A stretch of DNA of 64,000 bases from Schistosoma mansoni (Eukaryota > Platyhelminthes > Trematoda > Strigeidida > Schistosomatidae), in contig NC_031502.1 in the NCBI RefSeq assembly GCF_000237925.1, positions 49,081,283 to 49,145,282 on the forward strand, written 5' to 3'. Each line of letters opens with the position of its first letter. Within the stretch, counting starts at the first letter, position 1. Positions 26,501-33,609 of the stretch are shown here, piece by piece. Position numbers and translations under genes: made by a program. The notes under the pieces are model-generated. The model was not told the origin of the DNA. It worked only from the letters and a program-made list of their open reading frames with translations, and ran no database searches.

Positions 26501-27210
26501 GTAGTGGACACTGATACATTTTAGTAACACAGGTTCTATCAGAAACACCAACATTCCAAAACAATTGTCTTATTTCCAAAACTAACGAAGTAATCATTAA
26601 CAATATGAGCACCTAATATTCCATTTTATAAGATACTATATCAATTTTGATTAAATTTTAGGATTGAACTACGGGTAATTTTGAAGTATCTGAAACTACA
26701 ACTCCAAAATTTAACCTGGTCAGGGAAGGAGTTTTCCTTGAAATGTAGACGCATTTTAAAAAATAATGATAATTTGAAGAGCTTCTAACTTTTGAAACAA
26801 TTTTTAGAAAATCTGTAAACTTTTTTCTTGCAAAATGTCTGTTCTCCTATTTGTTATTAATATTTAGTTATTCTACTAGTCCAGATAATACTAGTTAGAT
26901 AATACAACCAAAATATTATACAACAGCGAACCTCGAATGTATTTCCATTGCCGTATTCTATTTCATTAATTATTCCCAATTTACTTTTGGATACACGAGA
27001 ACACCTTTGAAATGATAAAACTTTAAGAAAACTATACTTGCGAATTATTTGTGGATATAAATCGAATAACTGCACATAGTTGTTCAAATCTGCTTCGCCT
27101 GCATTGAGAGTTGAAAAATATTCACTATGCGTATCTTCTTCGCCCTCTACGTTAATGATATTTTCCTCATCATCCAATATCTCAATTTTCGGAGTTGATG
27201 GACTTGTCAT
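1502..27210 (-). CDS. RSPH10B: Radial spoke head 10 homolog B-like protein (MORN-repeat axonemal protein), multi-exon gene
   Basis: I assembled this from phase-compatible exons: 27210-26932, 23282-23152, 23109-22998, 22122-21916, 19041-18865, 17173-17029, 16168-16044, 14381-14198, 11473-11320, 9799-9634, 7870-7811, 7269-7162, one unseen exon, 5719-5589 and 1717-1502. The joined protein has an acidic N terminus of about 85 residues, then nine to ten MORN repeats (Y-x-G-x-W/F-x-x-G-x-x-H/N-G-x-G) to about residue 325. A middle block contains FLKDCKLHQH and LKDFNLLNRKLT, which match the order and motifs I remember for vertebrate RSPH10B. A lysine-rich linker and a coiled-coil C terminus follow. 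The known family role is in radial spokes of motile 9+2 axonemes, which would suit flame cells, ciliated larvae and sperm. Exons 1-12 give 616 codons. An AATAAA lies at 1399-1404 (minus). Family assignment is confident; exon 13 is missing and the first and last exons are less certain. Confidence 0.86.
2100..3437 (+). mobile_element. 5'-truncated non-LTR retrotransposon (RTE-like reverse transcriptase), with 12-bp TSD
   Basis: It starts inside the RT at DLKAAFDSVDREVLW and continues through VRQGCPLSPFLFNFIIDLLL and the catalytic LEYADDIVLFGEDA motif. It ends with the C-terminal HRLRWLGHVLRMPEHRLPRR region. A frameshift near 2455 and an in-frame stop near 2661 show it is dead. It ends in a (CTGA)n tail. 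The 12-bp target-site duplication AATGCACCTACA is at 2088-2099 and 3438-3449. It sits in the last intron of the RSPH10B-like gene, opposite strand. Confidence 0.9.
3450..4195. other. Intronic, no recognised feature
   Basis: AT-rich intron of the RSPH10B-like gene between the LINE and the gap; nothing seen. Confidence 0.5.
4196..4260 (-). mobile_element. SINE family B 3' end, cut by assembly gap
   Basis: GAAATCATGAATCAATTGAA preceded by GGGGATTTGTGGAGATTTCA, the conserved family end, then 200 N. Confidence 0.7.
4261..4460. other. Assembly gap (200 N)
   Basis: Run of N; true size unknown. A SINE enters it from the left and an unrelated sequence leaves it on the right. Confidence 1.
5170..5525. 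mobile_element. Diverged L2-family LTR copy
   Basis: Shares TGAACGC, CCTAAGCTCCTC, CTAGTAACCCC, CCAATCAG and TTTGCTCCAAGGTTGATCTA segments in the same order as 9179-9498. The ends are too diverged to define exactly. Confidence 0.5.
5554..5581 (+). repeat. (ATT)n microsatellite
   Basis: About nine ATT units, adjoining the donor of RSPH10B-like exon 14. Confidence 0.95.
5589..5719 (-). CDS. RSPH10B: RSPH10B-like exon 14 (basic linker)
   Basis: Acceptor ATCACAG, donor GAA|GTAAGT. Only the phase needing one carried-in base stays open. It encodes a lysine/arginine/serine-rich segment (SRRLSRRPSTSKQLKSNTGK and GKKQKEKKGKTKRGAENRK), comparable to the low-complexity basic stretch before the C-terminal helix of RSPH10B. 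The intron after it starts with GTAAGT and runs straight into an ATT microsatellite. Confidence 0.65.
6022..6194 (-). mobile_element. Solo LTR 3' part (family L1), cut by assembly gap
   Basis: It starts with TGTTATATCGAG and then follows the 17.8-kb copy base by base (GATCAGAGCAATGATACACG shared) up to the N run. The remainder must lie in the gap. Confidence 0.7.
6195..6394. other. Assembly gap (200 N)
   Basis: Run of N, same length as the first gap, flanked by a truncated LTR (left) and a truncated SINE (right). It may hide the missing RSPH10B-like exon. Confidence 1.
6395..6462 (-). mobile_element. Partial inverted Sm-alpha SINE head beside the assembly gap
   Basis: GGACTCGAACCCAGTACCG is the reverse complement of the tRNA-like B-box region of the neighbouring + strand copy. 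Together they form a head-to-head pair. Confidence 0.7.
6459..6655 (+). mobile_element. Sm-alpha-type SINE, hammerhead deleted
   Basis: tRNA-like head with GGTTCGAGTCC near 6555, then CAGCTGGCGAGTCCCAAATA. The GAAA-stem III block is missing and the sequence jumps to TAGCCACTATCCATCTTTGC, so there is no ribozyme. Confidence 0.8.
6996..7065 (-). mobile_element. SINE family B 3' end fragment
   Basis: AGAAGGGGTTTTGCGGAGAT through GAGTCAATTGAAGCTAGACC; the body is missing. Confidence 0.65.
7162..7269 (-). CDS. RSPH10B: RSPH10B-like exon 12
   Basis: 36 codons, phase 0 at both ends, acceptor CTCCAG|GAT, donor GAG|GTAAGT. It encodes DFNLLNRKLTVKDVLEAVCK and then an acidic tail. Confidence 0.88.
7811..7870 (-). 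CDS. RSPH10B: RSPH10B-like exon 11 (60 nt)
   Basis: A 20-codon exon, acceptor GTTTCAG and donor AAG|GTAACT, encoding SILPPPYTMTVRSFLFILK. It joins exon 12 to give FLFILKDFNLLNRKLT, matching FLWMLKDFKMINKELT of the family. It is too short to stand out as an open frame and was found by looking for the missing homology. Confidence 0.88.
7924..7940 (+). repeat. (TA)n microsatellite
   Basis: About eight TA units in an intron. Confidence 0.9.
8185..8330 (+). mobile_element. SINE family B, strongly degenerate
   Basis: GAAGGAGTTCGATTTGACTC and GGTTATGGGAGCACACC, then CCCAGACTAAGACAGAAAA, align with the + strand body of the family. Confidence 0.4.
8578..8795 (-). mobile_element. tRNA-derived SINE (family B)
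   Basis: From ATCAGTCAATTGAAGCTGGA to the tRNA-like region (GAGATTCGAAACCAGGACC, then AAACCACTGAGCCGGC), ending at GTTAATGTCTAACCCCTTCT. Confidence 0.8.
9073..9178. mobile_element. Fold-back SINE family B pair (left part)
   Basis: A minus copy ending GGAAGCACTGGACGG is followed at once by its inverse CCGTCCAGG...GGTCCAGCTTCAATTGATTC. It resumes after the L2 LTR at 9499-9560. Confidence 0.75.
9179..9498. mobile_element. Solo LTR (family L2, 320 bp) inserted in a SINE
   Basis: Begins TGTTATATCTTGTTGG and ends CTTAACA. Flanks GATTC (9174-9178) and GATCC (9499-9503) are a 5-bp duplication with one mismatch. The sequences on both sides join to a continuous SINE end. The length is close to the published LTR of the schistosome gypsy element Boudicca, but identity is not established. 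Confidence 0.65.
9634..9799 (-). CDS. RSPH10B: RSPH10B-like exon 10
   Basis: Phase 2 in (AG|C), phase 0 out, donor AAA|GTAAGG. It encodes PSDALLCLITQAILTNSCKL, then SGVLYQDSEKSKEIHLFLQP, matching the SPSLFLCFTKLMTENI...G.L region of RSPH10B in order and spacing. Confidence 0.88.
11320..11473 (-). CDS. RSPH10B: RSPH10B-like exon 9
   Basis: Phase 1 in (G|CT), phase 2 out. It encodes VQNPEKLISFGTFVNILVIL, then ACNLYTQEESYVHEKITK, aligning with the IHSPFTTILLRTFLNYLL...YHEEFQKR stretch of the family. The donor is GTAGGT. Confidence 0.85.
11590..11945 (-). mobile_element. Full-length SINE family B
   Basis: Conserved end GAGTCAATTGAAGCTGGACC, tRNA-like region with inverted B box TTTCGAACCTAGGACC, and the distal 5' part ending TCACTAGTGAGCATATGATT. 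About 360 bp. Confidence 0.8.
11955..12275. mobile_element. Fold-back SINE family B (palindromic pair)
   Basis: A minus 3' end (11955 to about 12090) fused to a + strand copy whose tRNA-like part is GGTAGGTCGTGGATTCGAAT. The outer ends, AGAAGGGTTTTGTGGAGATT and ATCTCCACAAAACCCCTTCT, are inverse of each other. Confidence 0.8.
12280..13800. other. Intronic, no recognised feature
   Basis: AT-rich; 13440-13640 is somewhat GC-richer with CGATCGATCTTG and GGCCAATCGGCC motifs, possibly an old LTR, but no boundaries were found. Confidence 0.4.
13802..14076. mobile_element. Candidate MITE with about 23-bp terminal inverted repeats
   Basis: 13802-13824 (GAGACTACAATTTATGGACG plus ACC) is the inverse of 14053-14076, with one mismatch and one indel; 228 nt lie between. 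No clear target-site duplication. Confidence 0.5.
14198..14381 (-). CDS. RSPH10B: RSPH10B-like exon 8 (conserved middle domain)
   Basis: It encodes SMYRFYGKLGMKQLPDNTII and FCQFLKDCKLHQHTSLAALD, strongly reminiscent of the IYSFYSSLG...[21 protein letters not shown] block of vertebrate RSPH10B. Phase 0 in, phase 1 out, donor TTG|GTAGGT. Confidence 0.9.
15340..15550 (+). mobile_element. Sm-alpha-type SINE with tRNA-like head and hammerhead (mutated core)
   Basis: tRNA-like Pol III boxes: A-box region TAGCTGAATGGATAACGCGA near 15388, B box GGTTCGAGTCC near 15431. The hammerhead unit follows at about 15476-15525: stem I CATCCAG, core CTGGCGA, stem II GTCC/GGAC, GAAA, stem III and the cleavage side ATC|CTGGAT. 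The core reads CTGGCGA where CTGANGA is required, so cleavage is predicted to be lost. Confidence 0.85.
16044..16168 (-). CDS. RSPH10B: RSPH10B-like exon 7 (polar linker)
   Basis: Phase 1 carry-in (G|AA) and phase 0 out. It encodes a serine/aspartate-rich linker ending YTHSELQN, with acceptor TTTCAG and donor GTAATT. Support is mainly phase continuity with exons 6 and 8. Confidence 0.75.
16620..16985 (-). mobile_element. Full-length SINE family B
   Basis: GAGTCAATTGAATCTAGACC to GTGAGCATATGATTATT, with inverted B box GAGATTCGAACACAGTACC. Confidence 0.8.
17029..17173 (-). CDS. RSPH10B: RSPH10B-like exon 6 (last MORN-like unit and linker)
   Basis: Phase 0 in, phase 1 out. It begins GTLILKDGRIFERTFYEDRL, the last degenerate MORN, then a polar linker. 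The donor is ACAG|GTGAAT. Confidence 0.85.
17780..18298 (-). mobile_element. Solo LTR (family L1, 519 bp)
   Basis: In minus orientation it opens TGTTATATCCCGTGG and ends CGATATAACC. Flanking duplication GATAT at 17775-17779 and 18299-18303. Contains TATATAAAC on the minus strand. Lies in an intron between RSPH10B-like exons 5 and 6. Confidence 0.75.
18865..19041 (-). CDS. RSPH10B: RSPH10B-like exon 5 (MORN repeats 7-9)
   Basis: 59 codons, phase 0 at both ends, donor AAA|GTAAGT. It contains the inter-repeat segment HILRVRTSQYSLPNVYDGQW, which parallels the RIRSSQYPLRNEY insert I recall from vertebrate RSPH10B, and YVGYWKDDLKHGK. Confidence 0.9.
19092..19172. repeat. 31-bp perfect inverted repeat with 19-nt loop
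   Basis: 19092-19122 and 19142-19172 are exact inverse copies (arm core AAAGACTAATATTTGAACGA). It lies in the intron, 51 nt upstream of the start of RSPH10B-like exon 5 in transcript direction. Confidence 0.9.
20099..20340 (-). repeat. Coding-like repeat, minus copy of an inverted pair
   Basis: Encodes SHMWRNSNISLLPEVCANDV, then VQNNDESFTTKPPSSENKTP on the minus strand. An inverted copy lies at 20480-20675 and a fragment at 41720-41820. Source gene or element not recognised. Confidence 0.65.
20480..20675 (+). repeat. Coding-like repeat, plus copy of an inverted pair
   Basis: Encodes SHMWRNSNISLLPEVLANDV, then VQNNDDSSTTKPSSSENKTS. The reading frame is kept open across both copies despite nucleotide differences. 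Confidence 0.65.
21916..22122 (-). CDS. RSPH10B: RSPH10B-like exon 4 (MORN repeats 4-7)
   Basis: 69 codons, phase 0 at both ends, acceptor TTTTAG|GGT, donor CAA|GTAAAT. The MORN cores include HYDGEWDSGLRHGYGVYHY, ATYEGQWKDGKRHGEGTMHW and EIYTGSWVNGKQ. Confidence 0.9.
22998..23109 (-). CDS. RSPH10B: RSPH10B-like exon 3 (MORN repeats 3-4)
   Basis: Phase 2 in, phase 0 out, donor GGAAAA|GTAAGTA. It encodes EYIGDVVDGIRHGFGTY and LQYTGQWKNGKKQGK. Confidence 0.88.
23110..23151 (-). other. 42-nt micro-intron within RSPH10B-like gene
   Basis: It begins GTTTTTC and ends ATCTAG on the minus strand. Removing it joins the serine codon AG|T, so the protein reads WPNKSEYIGDVVDGIRHGFG as one MORN repeat. 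Without splicing the frame hits a stop. Micro-introns of this size are known in the 5' parts of schistosome genes. Confidence 0.85.
23152..23282 (-). CDS. RSPH10B: RSPH10B-like exon 2 (MORN repeats 1-2)
   Basis: Phase 0 in, phase 2 out. It encodes GKVANDMLHGHGEFHW, then LMYIGDFKENKITGHGKIIW, two MORN units. It is followed by a 42-nt micro-intron. Confidence 0.85.
24840..26045 (+). pseudogene. CR1/Perere-like LINE, decayed and internally deleted
   Basis: An open segment at 25048-25329 encodes the RT finger region (VVPQLLCHLKPDESGSPDDT, ADIILEPLTILFDMSPKQSK). Downstream, in broken frames, come LLDHVEGNKFLERE, KHGF and VIFIDMSKALSKVSYLD. The C-terminal part reads SDIRTASNCKAASDKGFRV, then SPCFKYGANIVERVRQ. 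The GVPQG and FADD catalytic blocks are absent, so a deletion lies between about 25690 and 25770. It sits in intron 1 of the RSPH10B-like gene. Confidence 0.75.
26932..27210 (-). CDS. RSPH10B: RSPH10B-like exon 1 (start codon, acidic N terminus, first half of MORN 1)
   Basis: It opens at ATG 27210-27208 and runs 93 codons, ending YGNGNTFE, which the next exon completes as a MORN repeat (FE|GKVANDMLHGHG). The donor is GAG|GTTCGC, a weak but usable GT site. A CCGTTTGCAG acceptor-like sequence ends 7 nt before the ATG, so the 5' end may be trans-spliced or have a 5'UTR intron. A LINE insertion begins 57 bp upstream. Confidence 0.65.
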
Positions 27211-27266
27211 TTTAAATCTGCAAACGGTATTTTACCATGACATTTTAAAAACAGCACGTTTAAACA

Positions 27267-29293
27267 CTCAGACACAGAGACGTTTCTATTGGTTTCGCTC
27301 CCACAATGGTCGAAGAAATCAAAACAGCCATCAGACAAATCAAGAATGGGATAGCAGTAGGACCTGACTTTATACCAGCTAAAGCTCTGAAGTCAGACAT
27401 TAAAGTAACTGCAAACATGCTTCACCTTCTATTCAAGAAGATTTGGGAGGAAGATCAAGTGCCAATGGACTGAAAAGAGGTATACCTCATCAAGATACTA
27501 ATGAAAGGAGACCTGAGCAAATGTGAGAACTATATAGGAATCACACCACTATCGGTACTAGGAAAGCTTTTCAACAGAGTGTTGCTGAACCAAGTGAAAA
27601 ATTTGGAAGATGCTGAACAGACCGGATTCCATAGGGATCGATTATGCACAGACCAAATAGCGACACTACGGATCATCGTTGAGTAATCAATTGAACGGAA
27701 TTTGTCACTAAACATAAACTTCATTGATTATCAGGAAGCATTCAACAGTGTGAAAAGTAGAACGTCACGGTAACTTTTTTGACGCTATGGTGTACGTGAG
27801 AGAATCGTCAATATCATACGGAAGTCACACGACGGACTACACAGCAAAGTCGTGCATGGAGGACAGCTGACAGATGCATTACAAGTGAGGATCGGAGTTA
27901 GACAAGGCTACTTACTCTCCCCCTTTCTCTTTCTTCTGCTGGTTGACTGGATTATGAAGAGCTCAACATCTGAGGGAAATCATGCAACACAATGAACAAC
28001 TCGGAATCAATTGAAAGATTTCCACTTCGCAGATGACCTGGTCCTTATATCCCATAAACATCAACGCAAATGGAGACAACTAGTATAGCAGCTGTCTCTG
28101 TAATAGTAGGCCTCAACATACATAAGCAAGATCCTCAAACAGAACACAGAGAACACCTAATGGAGAAATTCTGGAAGAGGTGAAAAAATTAACTTACCTG
28201 GGAAGCACCATCGATGAACAAGGAGGATCTGATTCAGACGTAAAGGCGAGGATTGTCAAAGTAAGGACCGCATTCCTACAACTGAAGAACACATTTAACT
28301 CAAAAGAACTGTCAACCAATATCAAAGTCAGAATCTTCAATACGAACGTCAAAACAGTTCAACTGTACAGAGCTGGAACTTAAAGAACTATCACAACCAT
28401 CGTCAAAAAGATACGAGTATTTGTAAACAATTGTCTACGTAAGATACTCAATGTCAGTTGGCCGTAAACCATCAGCAACAGCCTACTGTAGAAGAGGACA
28501 AACCAGCTTCTATATAAGGATAAAATTTGGAAAAGACGTTGGGAGTGGATATGACATACATCACAGAAATCATCAAACTAAATCACAAGGCACGCCCTCG
28601 TCATATCCCGATGAGAATAATGAATGGTAACTGTTGAAATCATTTTCTGAGCCAATACTACACATATATTTTTATTGTGTAATCATTGATTAACCAAACC
28701 ATTCATAATCATGTTTCTCTTATTATGATCTTTATTTTGACTTATTAACGATTACTATACGATTTACCGTTTGTAAGTTATGCCCAGTCTACCAATTACA
28801 GTCTCTCACATTCACAGCCGCTTTTGGCTAAATATTGTACGAATGTTATTTCCTCTTTCATCGTACAATGTGCTCTATTTAGTTTGTCTATAAACCCAAT
28901 ATGTCAGATATACAAGATTCATATCGCTGAGACTGAGGATGGTGTACTGGACTTAACAGACAGAGCTAGGCCAGAAGCAGGGCCGATAAATACTCTAGAA
29001 TGCTCGTATGGATTCTATGCGTCATTGGTTCAGTCGATAATTCTCTGTGCTATTGGTGGCATCGTCACGCTATAGATTAATAGGACAAGAGCACGATTTA
29101 TAACAGCCCTAAGTTGGAATCCTCATTGGAAACGGAAAAGAGGAAGGCCAAAGAACACACCACATCAGGAATTGGGAGCAAAAGTGAAAAGTATGAATGG
29201 CAACTGGAAAGGATTGCACAGGATTAAGTTGGATGGAAATGCTAGTGGTCGTCCCATGCTCCACTGGGAGGGGTGGCAGGCGTAAGTAAGTAA
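27267..29293 (+). mobile_element. SR2/RTE-like LINE copy, 5' truncated, split by a nested solo LTR
   Basis: Translations across frames give EEIKTAIRQIKNGIAVGPD, KCENYIGITPLSVLGKLFNR, TGFHRDRLCTDQIATLRIIV, VRQGYLLSPFLFLLLVDWIM and the catalytic FHFADDLVLISH, with many stops. The 3' end carries the element's characteristic (TAAG)n tail. A 9-bp TSD GTTTAAACA lies at 27258-27266 and 29294-29302. A 507-bp solo LTR (28599-29105) interrupts it. It lies just upstream of RSPH10B-like exon 1, on the opposite strand. Confidence 0.9.
28599..29105 (+). mobile_element. Solo LTR nested in the SR2-like LINE (family L1, 507 bp)
   Basis: Flanked by the 5-bp duplication GCCCT (28594-28598, 29106-29110). The termini are variants of TGTTATATC...GATATAACA, i.e. 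TG...CA ends as in LTR retrotransposons. Sequence matches the 17780-18298 copy in reverse orientation. The other copy has a TATATAAA-type box at the matching place (here CTATAAA). No internal gag/pol, hence a solo LTR. Confidence 0.75.
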
Positions 29294-29302
29294 GTTTAAA
29301 CA

Positions 29303-30390
29303 GTGTTAACTCGTCGGTTCATCGGATTACAGAAGAAATTTAGTGGATTATTTTGAATGGGGTTCGTTTCCGTGCTTTAACATCTACACCATTCCTAATA
29401 ATTATCTCATTTCTGTAACTGTGTCCTGTTACGTTTATTTAAAGAGAGCCGTTTCCCATCAATTTTTCAAATAATAAACTGTTCACTAATTTATTTTAAG
29501 GTGCTGAGATTGATTTAAGAAGTTTCGAAAGTATATGTGTTTAGTTGGGTTTATATGACCCAGCAAGATGGTTTATCGTTAAGGATATTGAAAGTTCATA
29601 AACTAAACACAAATGATTGAGCTCTACATTGGAATAACACTAATTTCTAAATAATGTGAAGTCGTGAAGTTAACGAACTTAATACACGTTGTCTTTTTTA
29701 ACGCTCTCCAAATCCTGCATCCTATTTATGTACGACCTCGATTTATCATTTGTCATCAATATAAATTGAAATGCGTGTAAAAAAAAGTAAAAAAGTGAAC
29801 GGTTTCCCATATATATAGGCACCAGTTCGGAAAGACGGCCGAGGTTAGCCTACAAACCAGTTACTTTAGGAATCCATCTTACGATTCGTGAATAACATAA
29901 AACTTTTATATTAATCTAAAAATGAGCTTGTGATAACTGTATAAATGTTGATTTATAAAGACCTAAAAGACTAGCTTGAACATCAAGAGCGTGAAACTCA
30001 ACTGGTAAATGTCATGCATCAACGTTATAAACTTCGCATTACTGGTAGACATGTAGTAGTATTGGTCCTAATCAAACAATCCTCAAATCTGAACATGAGA
30101 TAACTGGGAAAGTGCATATTCAAAAAATAACACGAAGAAAAGGTCAATAATAGAGAAGACGGGAGGAATTCACTGCAATCGAATGACATGGATCAGCCTT
30201 GCAGAAGTGGTCATTCTGTATAACCTGTCTTCATTCACTTTATATATATAATTCCGTCTTTAGCTTGGATGTGTTGTTTAAAAACTCCAGACATTATATT
30301 GCTAATAGTCAAGATATGATAAGTCAGTGTAGACATCGATACGACTTCCAAGTATGATCTTATAGATTAGGTAGTAGCATCATAACAAAC
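29303..30390. other. No recognisable gene
   Basis: Low-complexity AT-rich DNA upstream of the RSPH10B-like gene; no motif recognised. Confidence 0.45.
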
Positions 30391-31410
30391 CTACAATTTT
30401 AAGATTAAGTCTATTATTAGAGCGGTACCAATAACGAACTTGGACCGTAATTCCACAGAAATATTGCGTACCGAAACAGTGAAAGCTACAGAAAATCCGT
30501 AGATATTCGAAAGTATTGACTCTATATTTACGGGGATATTATACAAAGAGGGCTTGCCTGTGATCGTAGCAGTACAGCTCATGTGTGAAGCTTCTAGTAC
30601 ATCATCGCTATTTGGCTTGGTACTCTTGCTATTGTCCACTACTGTCCTAGATAAAATATGTTTTCCGTGGATGTTGTCTTCTTCCTATTCGTTAGTTTCC
30701 CAAGTAGAGAGTATAACGTGTTTTATACTAATGGTATCTGGTCCATTTGAGTCAATATTTCTTCGCAAGGATTTGCAGATGTAAAAGTTAACTCACTACT
30801 ATCAGCTTTCTCCCGATCGAGCTTGACAAAATATATTACGACCGAGGAAAGTGACTTTTTTCACATGAATCAAATGTGCGCCATCTTTACTGTCAACATG
30901 CATGACGACTGGTTTACTGGGGGAACAGCTATGCTCGGGGAAAATGCAGAATCCTTAAAACCACTATCTGGTAAAAAGTGTAATCAACATCATTATTGGT
31001 TGAGGTAATGGAAGATGAGCCTCATAGTGAAATAACATTTTCGGTTGAAAGTTTATCTGATGTGGACAGAGAAACGAAGAAACTCTTGAATTATGGTTCA
31101 GGTCGGCTAAAGTACTATTAGAATAATGGACGTAATTCCACGATTTCAGATTTGCCATGGTGTGACTACTTTGTTTATAAGATCGTACGTGAAAGTCATA
31201 CATTGTCTACACCGACTCATCCCATCTTGACGATCAAAAATATGACGTCTAGCATTCTTGAAGAATGCAGTTGAGCTAAAAAGAGAGCAATATGTTTGAT
31301 ACAATAAGCAAGAGGTTATAAAGAGTAACCGCGCCCGCATGACTGGGCCATGCCATTTCAATTCCTCGTCCCCGCTCTCACCTTTGTTGACCTTCTCTTG
31401 GTGTTGCACA
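30391..31410 (-). pseudogene. Unrecognised, possibly decayed coding region
   Basis: Higher GC than its surroundings and several overlapping minus-strand frames: 30391-30639, 30964-31203 and 31146-31409, the last with RRHIFDRQDGMSRCRQCMTF. Stops and shifts occur between them. No family recognised; a decayed retrocopy or element is the simplest reading. Confidence 0.25.
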
Positions 31411-31549
31411 TTGAGTGTAAATTTCCTCAGTAATTATACGTTCAAATTCGTAGATCATGTGTTCTGGAACGGATATCGCTGCAAAACCATAATGAAGAAT
31501 GGAAGCCATCTACGGGAACATTATTTCATTGAATTCAAAGTTTAAAAAT

Positions 31550-33515
31550 AACATTTGGTTTCATCTGTAGCTTATTATGTAAACCATAAGCTTTCGTGTG
31601 TTGCATGACTCACTACCATACTGTCTTTTATTTCAAAGCTATCGTAATTTAAACATAAATTTCGATACTCCTTTTTCTACTCCAACGCTTAGTTTGAACA
31701 TAATTGTATTTTCCTAGTTGCCTTTGCATTGTGGTCTTGTTAGTCATCTATTTATTGATGTATCTTTTTACACCTATCTGAATCAAAAATGGGAAATAAA
31801 TCAAATCGTGTTCCAAACGACTAGTTTTCCACCTCGCTTGCTCGTCAGCTATCAGGTAAGAGTGGTTTTCGTCTGCACAAAGCCGTTAGTCTCAATTCGG
31901 ACTAACGCAATTATGGCCTCAAGATTGAACCACTTTACCAGTCGTGTTAGGACCTTAACCTAGGTTGAGACAAGTTCTCTCTCGCATATTATTTGGCGGA
32001 CGGATTGAGAACGTAAGTAAGTATTTTTAGAGACGTAAAGTTGTCCACGTGTCAATTATTTATTATTATCTTTGTTTACGTTGGATTATTTAACATCCTA
32101 TGGTCACTACAAGGCCACCAAAAACTAATCAAGGGACAAATTACCTCAGATCGCATCATGTGCTCAAATTCGGGTTAAGCCACCACGAGCTTTTTTGAAA
32201 GTAGTCGATGTAGACACGCTAAAACCGGCTAACCCCTAGTAACGGTTTGATGTATTGACGAGTATTTAGTTGTCTTTGCACTGTAGTCTAGTTTCGTTGT
32301 TTTGGGCGATTCCGATAAAATATTGGCCAAGACATCCTGTAATGGGGTATATATGATAGCCAGATTGGACTCTCAGAACTTGAAGTTTCGTCCAAGAATC
32401 GACAAGTTCTCGTTTCTTAACATCAACTTTTAAACTGTAGGAGCTTAGAAAATCTGCTGTTCTCCAAATGTCCTTGTGTCAGATTTTCCAGCTTTACATA
32501 AGAAGTACTTACCACATCTGGCAAACAGTTCCTTGACTAATGTACTGGAACCACAATGACTTCGGTATCAGTGTATAAATGAATCTATGGCCGGAGGTAA
32601 TATCTTGGACCTGCGAGAGGCTATTAAGAGCACAACCAGTAACAGTCTCCAGCATTACTGTCTGGTCGATACGTTTCAGAAGCTGTGAATAATATAACAG
32701 GAGGATGGACGGTGGAGATAGAGTTTAACTGAATGATAACGGTTGTGTGAGTATTAACAAACCAATCAGTTATGTTCATTTCACATTTATTATAAACAAT
32801 AGATATTGAATATAAGTATTGTTACACATAAACTGTCACAAATAAAGATAGGAAAAAAATCTTCACATTTGTCGCTACAAAGTTATTGAATTTACATGTC
32901 ACTATATATCAAATTATTTCTCTTTGTTTGGGCAATATGTATTTTATAATACCTAATAAGCAATAAGACTGTGGTTTCTGAGATTATAGGTTCAATCTGG
33001 CAAAATGGGTTCAAACAGAAATAATGTGTGGTAATAAAACACTTTAACTGATAATGTTTCCTATAACGGGAACGCTTCACCTGTTTACCTAACTTCAGGG
33101 TAAATTTTTGCGTATCACTATCTTTCTAAGTAGTATAGTTAGTGAGTAACAAACTTTATGAACCCAAATGTTAGCAAAATACTGACCTAAAAACCACAGA
33201 ATGGCAGTTCTCCTTTAGTCAGTGTATCGAATAAAAAAACAGTGGAAACAATAGGTTTCCATATTTTGTTTTTCAAACGATTTAAAAACTGGGACGTATA
33301 AATGTGTAGTCATTTGCTAAAGACATAACAGAGAGTTTTATTAGACCACTGATGAAAGAATTTATTGACAATGAACTATAAATATGTGGTGTAGCGTCTG
33401 CCGAAGTCTACGTATCGCAATCATTGGACATGGATCGATGTTAATAAAATTCTTCTCGTCTGGCGTTCGCATTTTCATCATAGCTAGATGAGAATACATT
33501 GAAGAGAGCTTTGGA
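31550..33515. other. No recognisable gene
   Basis: Short frames only; no domain or repeat boundary seen. Confidence 0.4.
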
Positions 33516-33519
33516 GAGA

Positions 33520-33605
33520 TACAACACAGAAGCGTGTATCCCAGAAATCTAATTCAAATAGAAAAACACGTGCGTAATAGACTCCACTGCTAGTCACTAT
33601 CCAAC
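33520..33605 (+). mobile_element. Degenerate Sm-alpha SINE 3' end
   Basis: AAATAGAAAAACACGTGCGT and TCCACTGCTAGTCACTATCC follow the hammerhead 3' half and SINE tail with several substitutions; no functional core. Confidence 0.4.
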
Positions 33606-33609
33606 TTCA

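Noticed and set aside
27080-27367. 95-codon plus-strand frame
   Set aside because: Overlaps RSPH10B-like exon 1 on the opposite strand and then runs into the LINE; no homology of its own.
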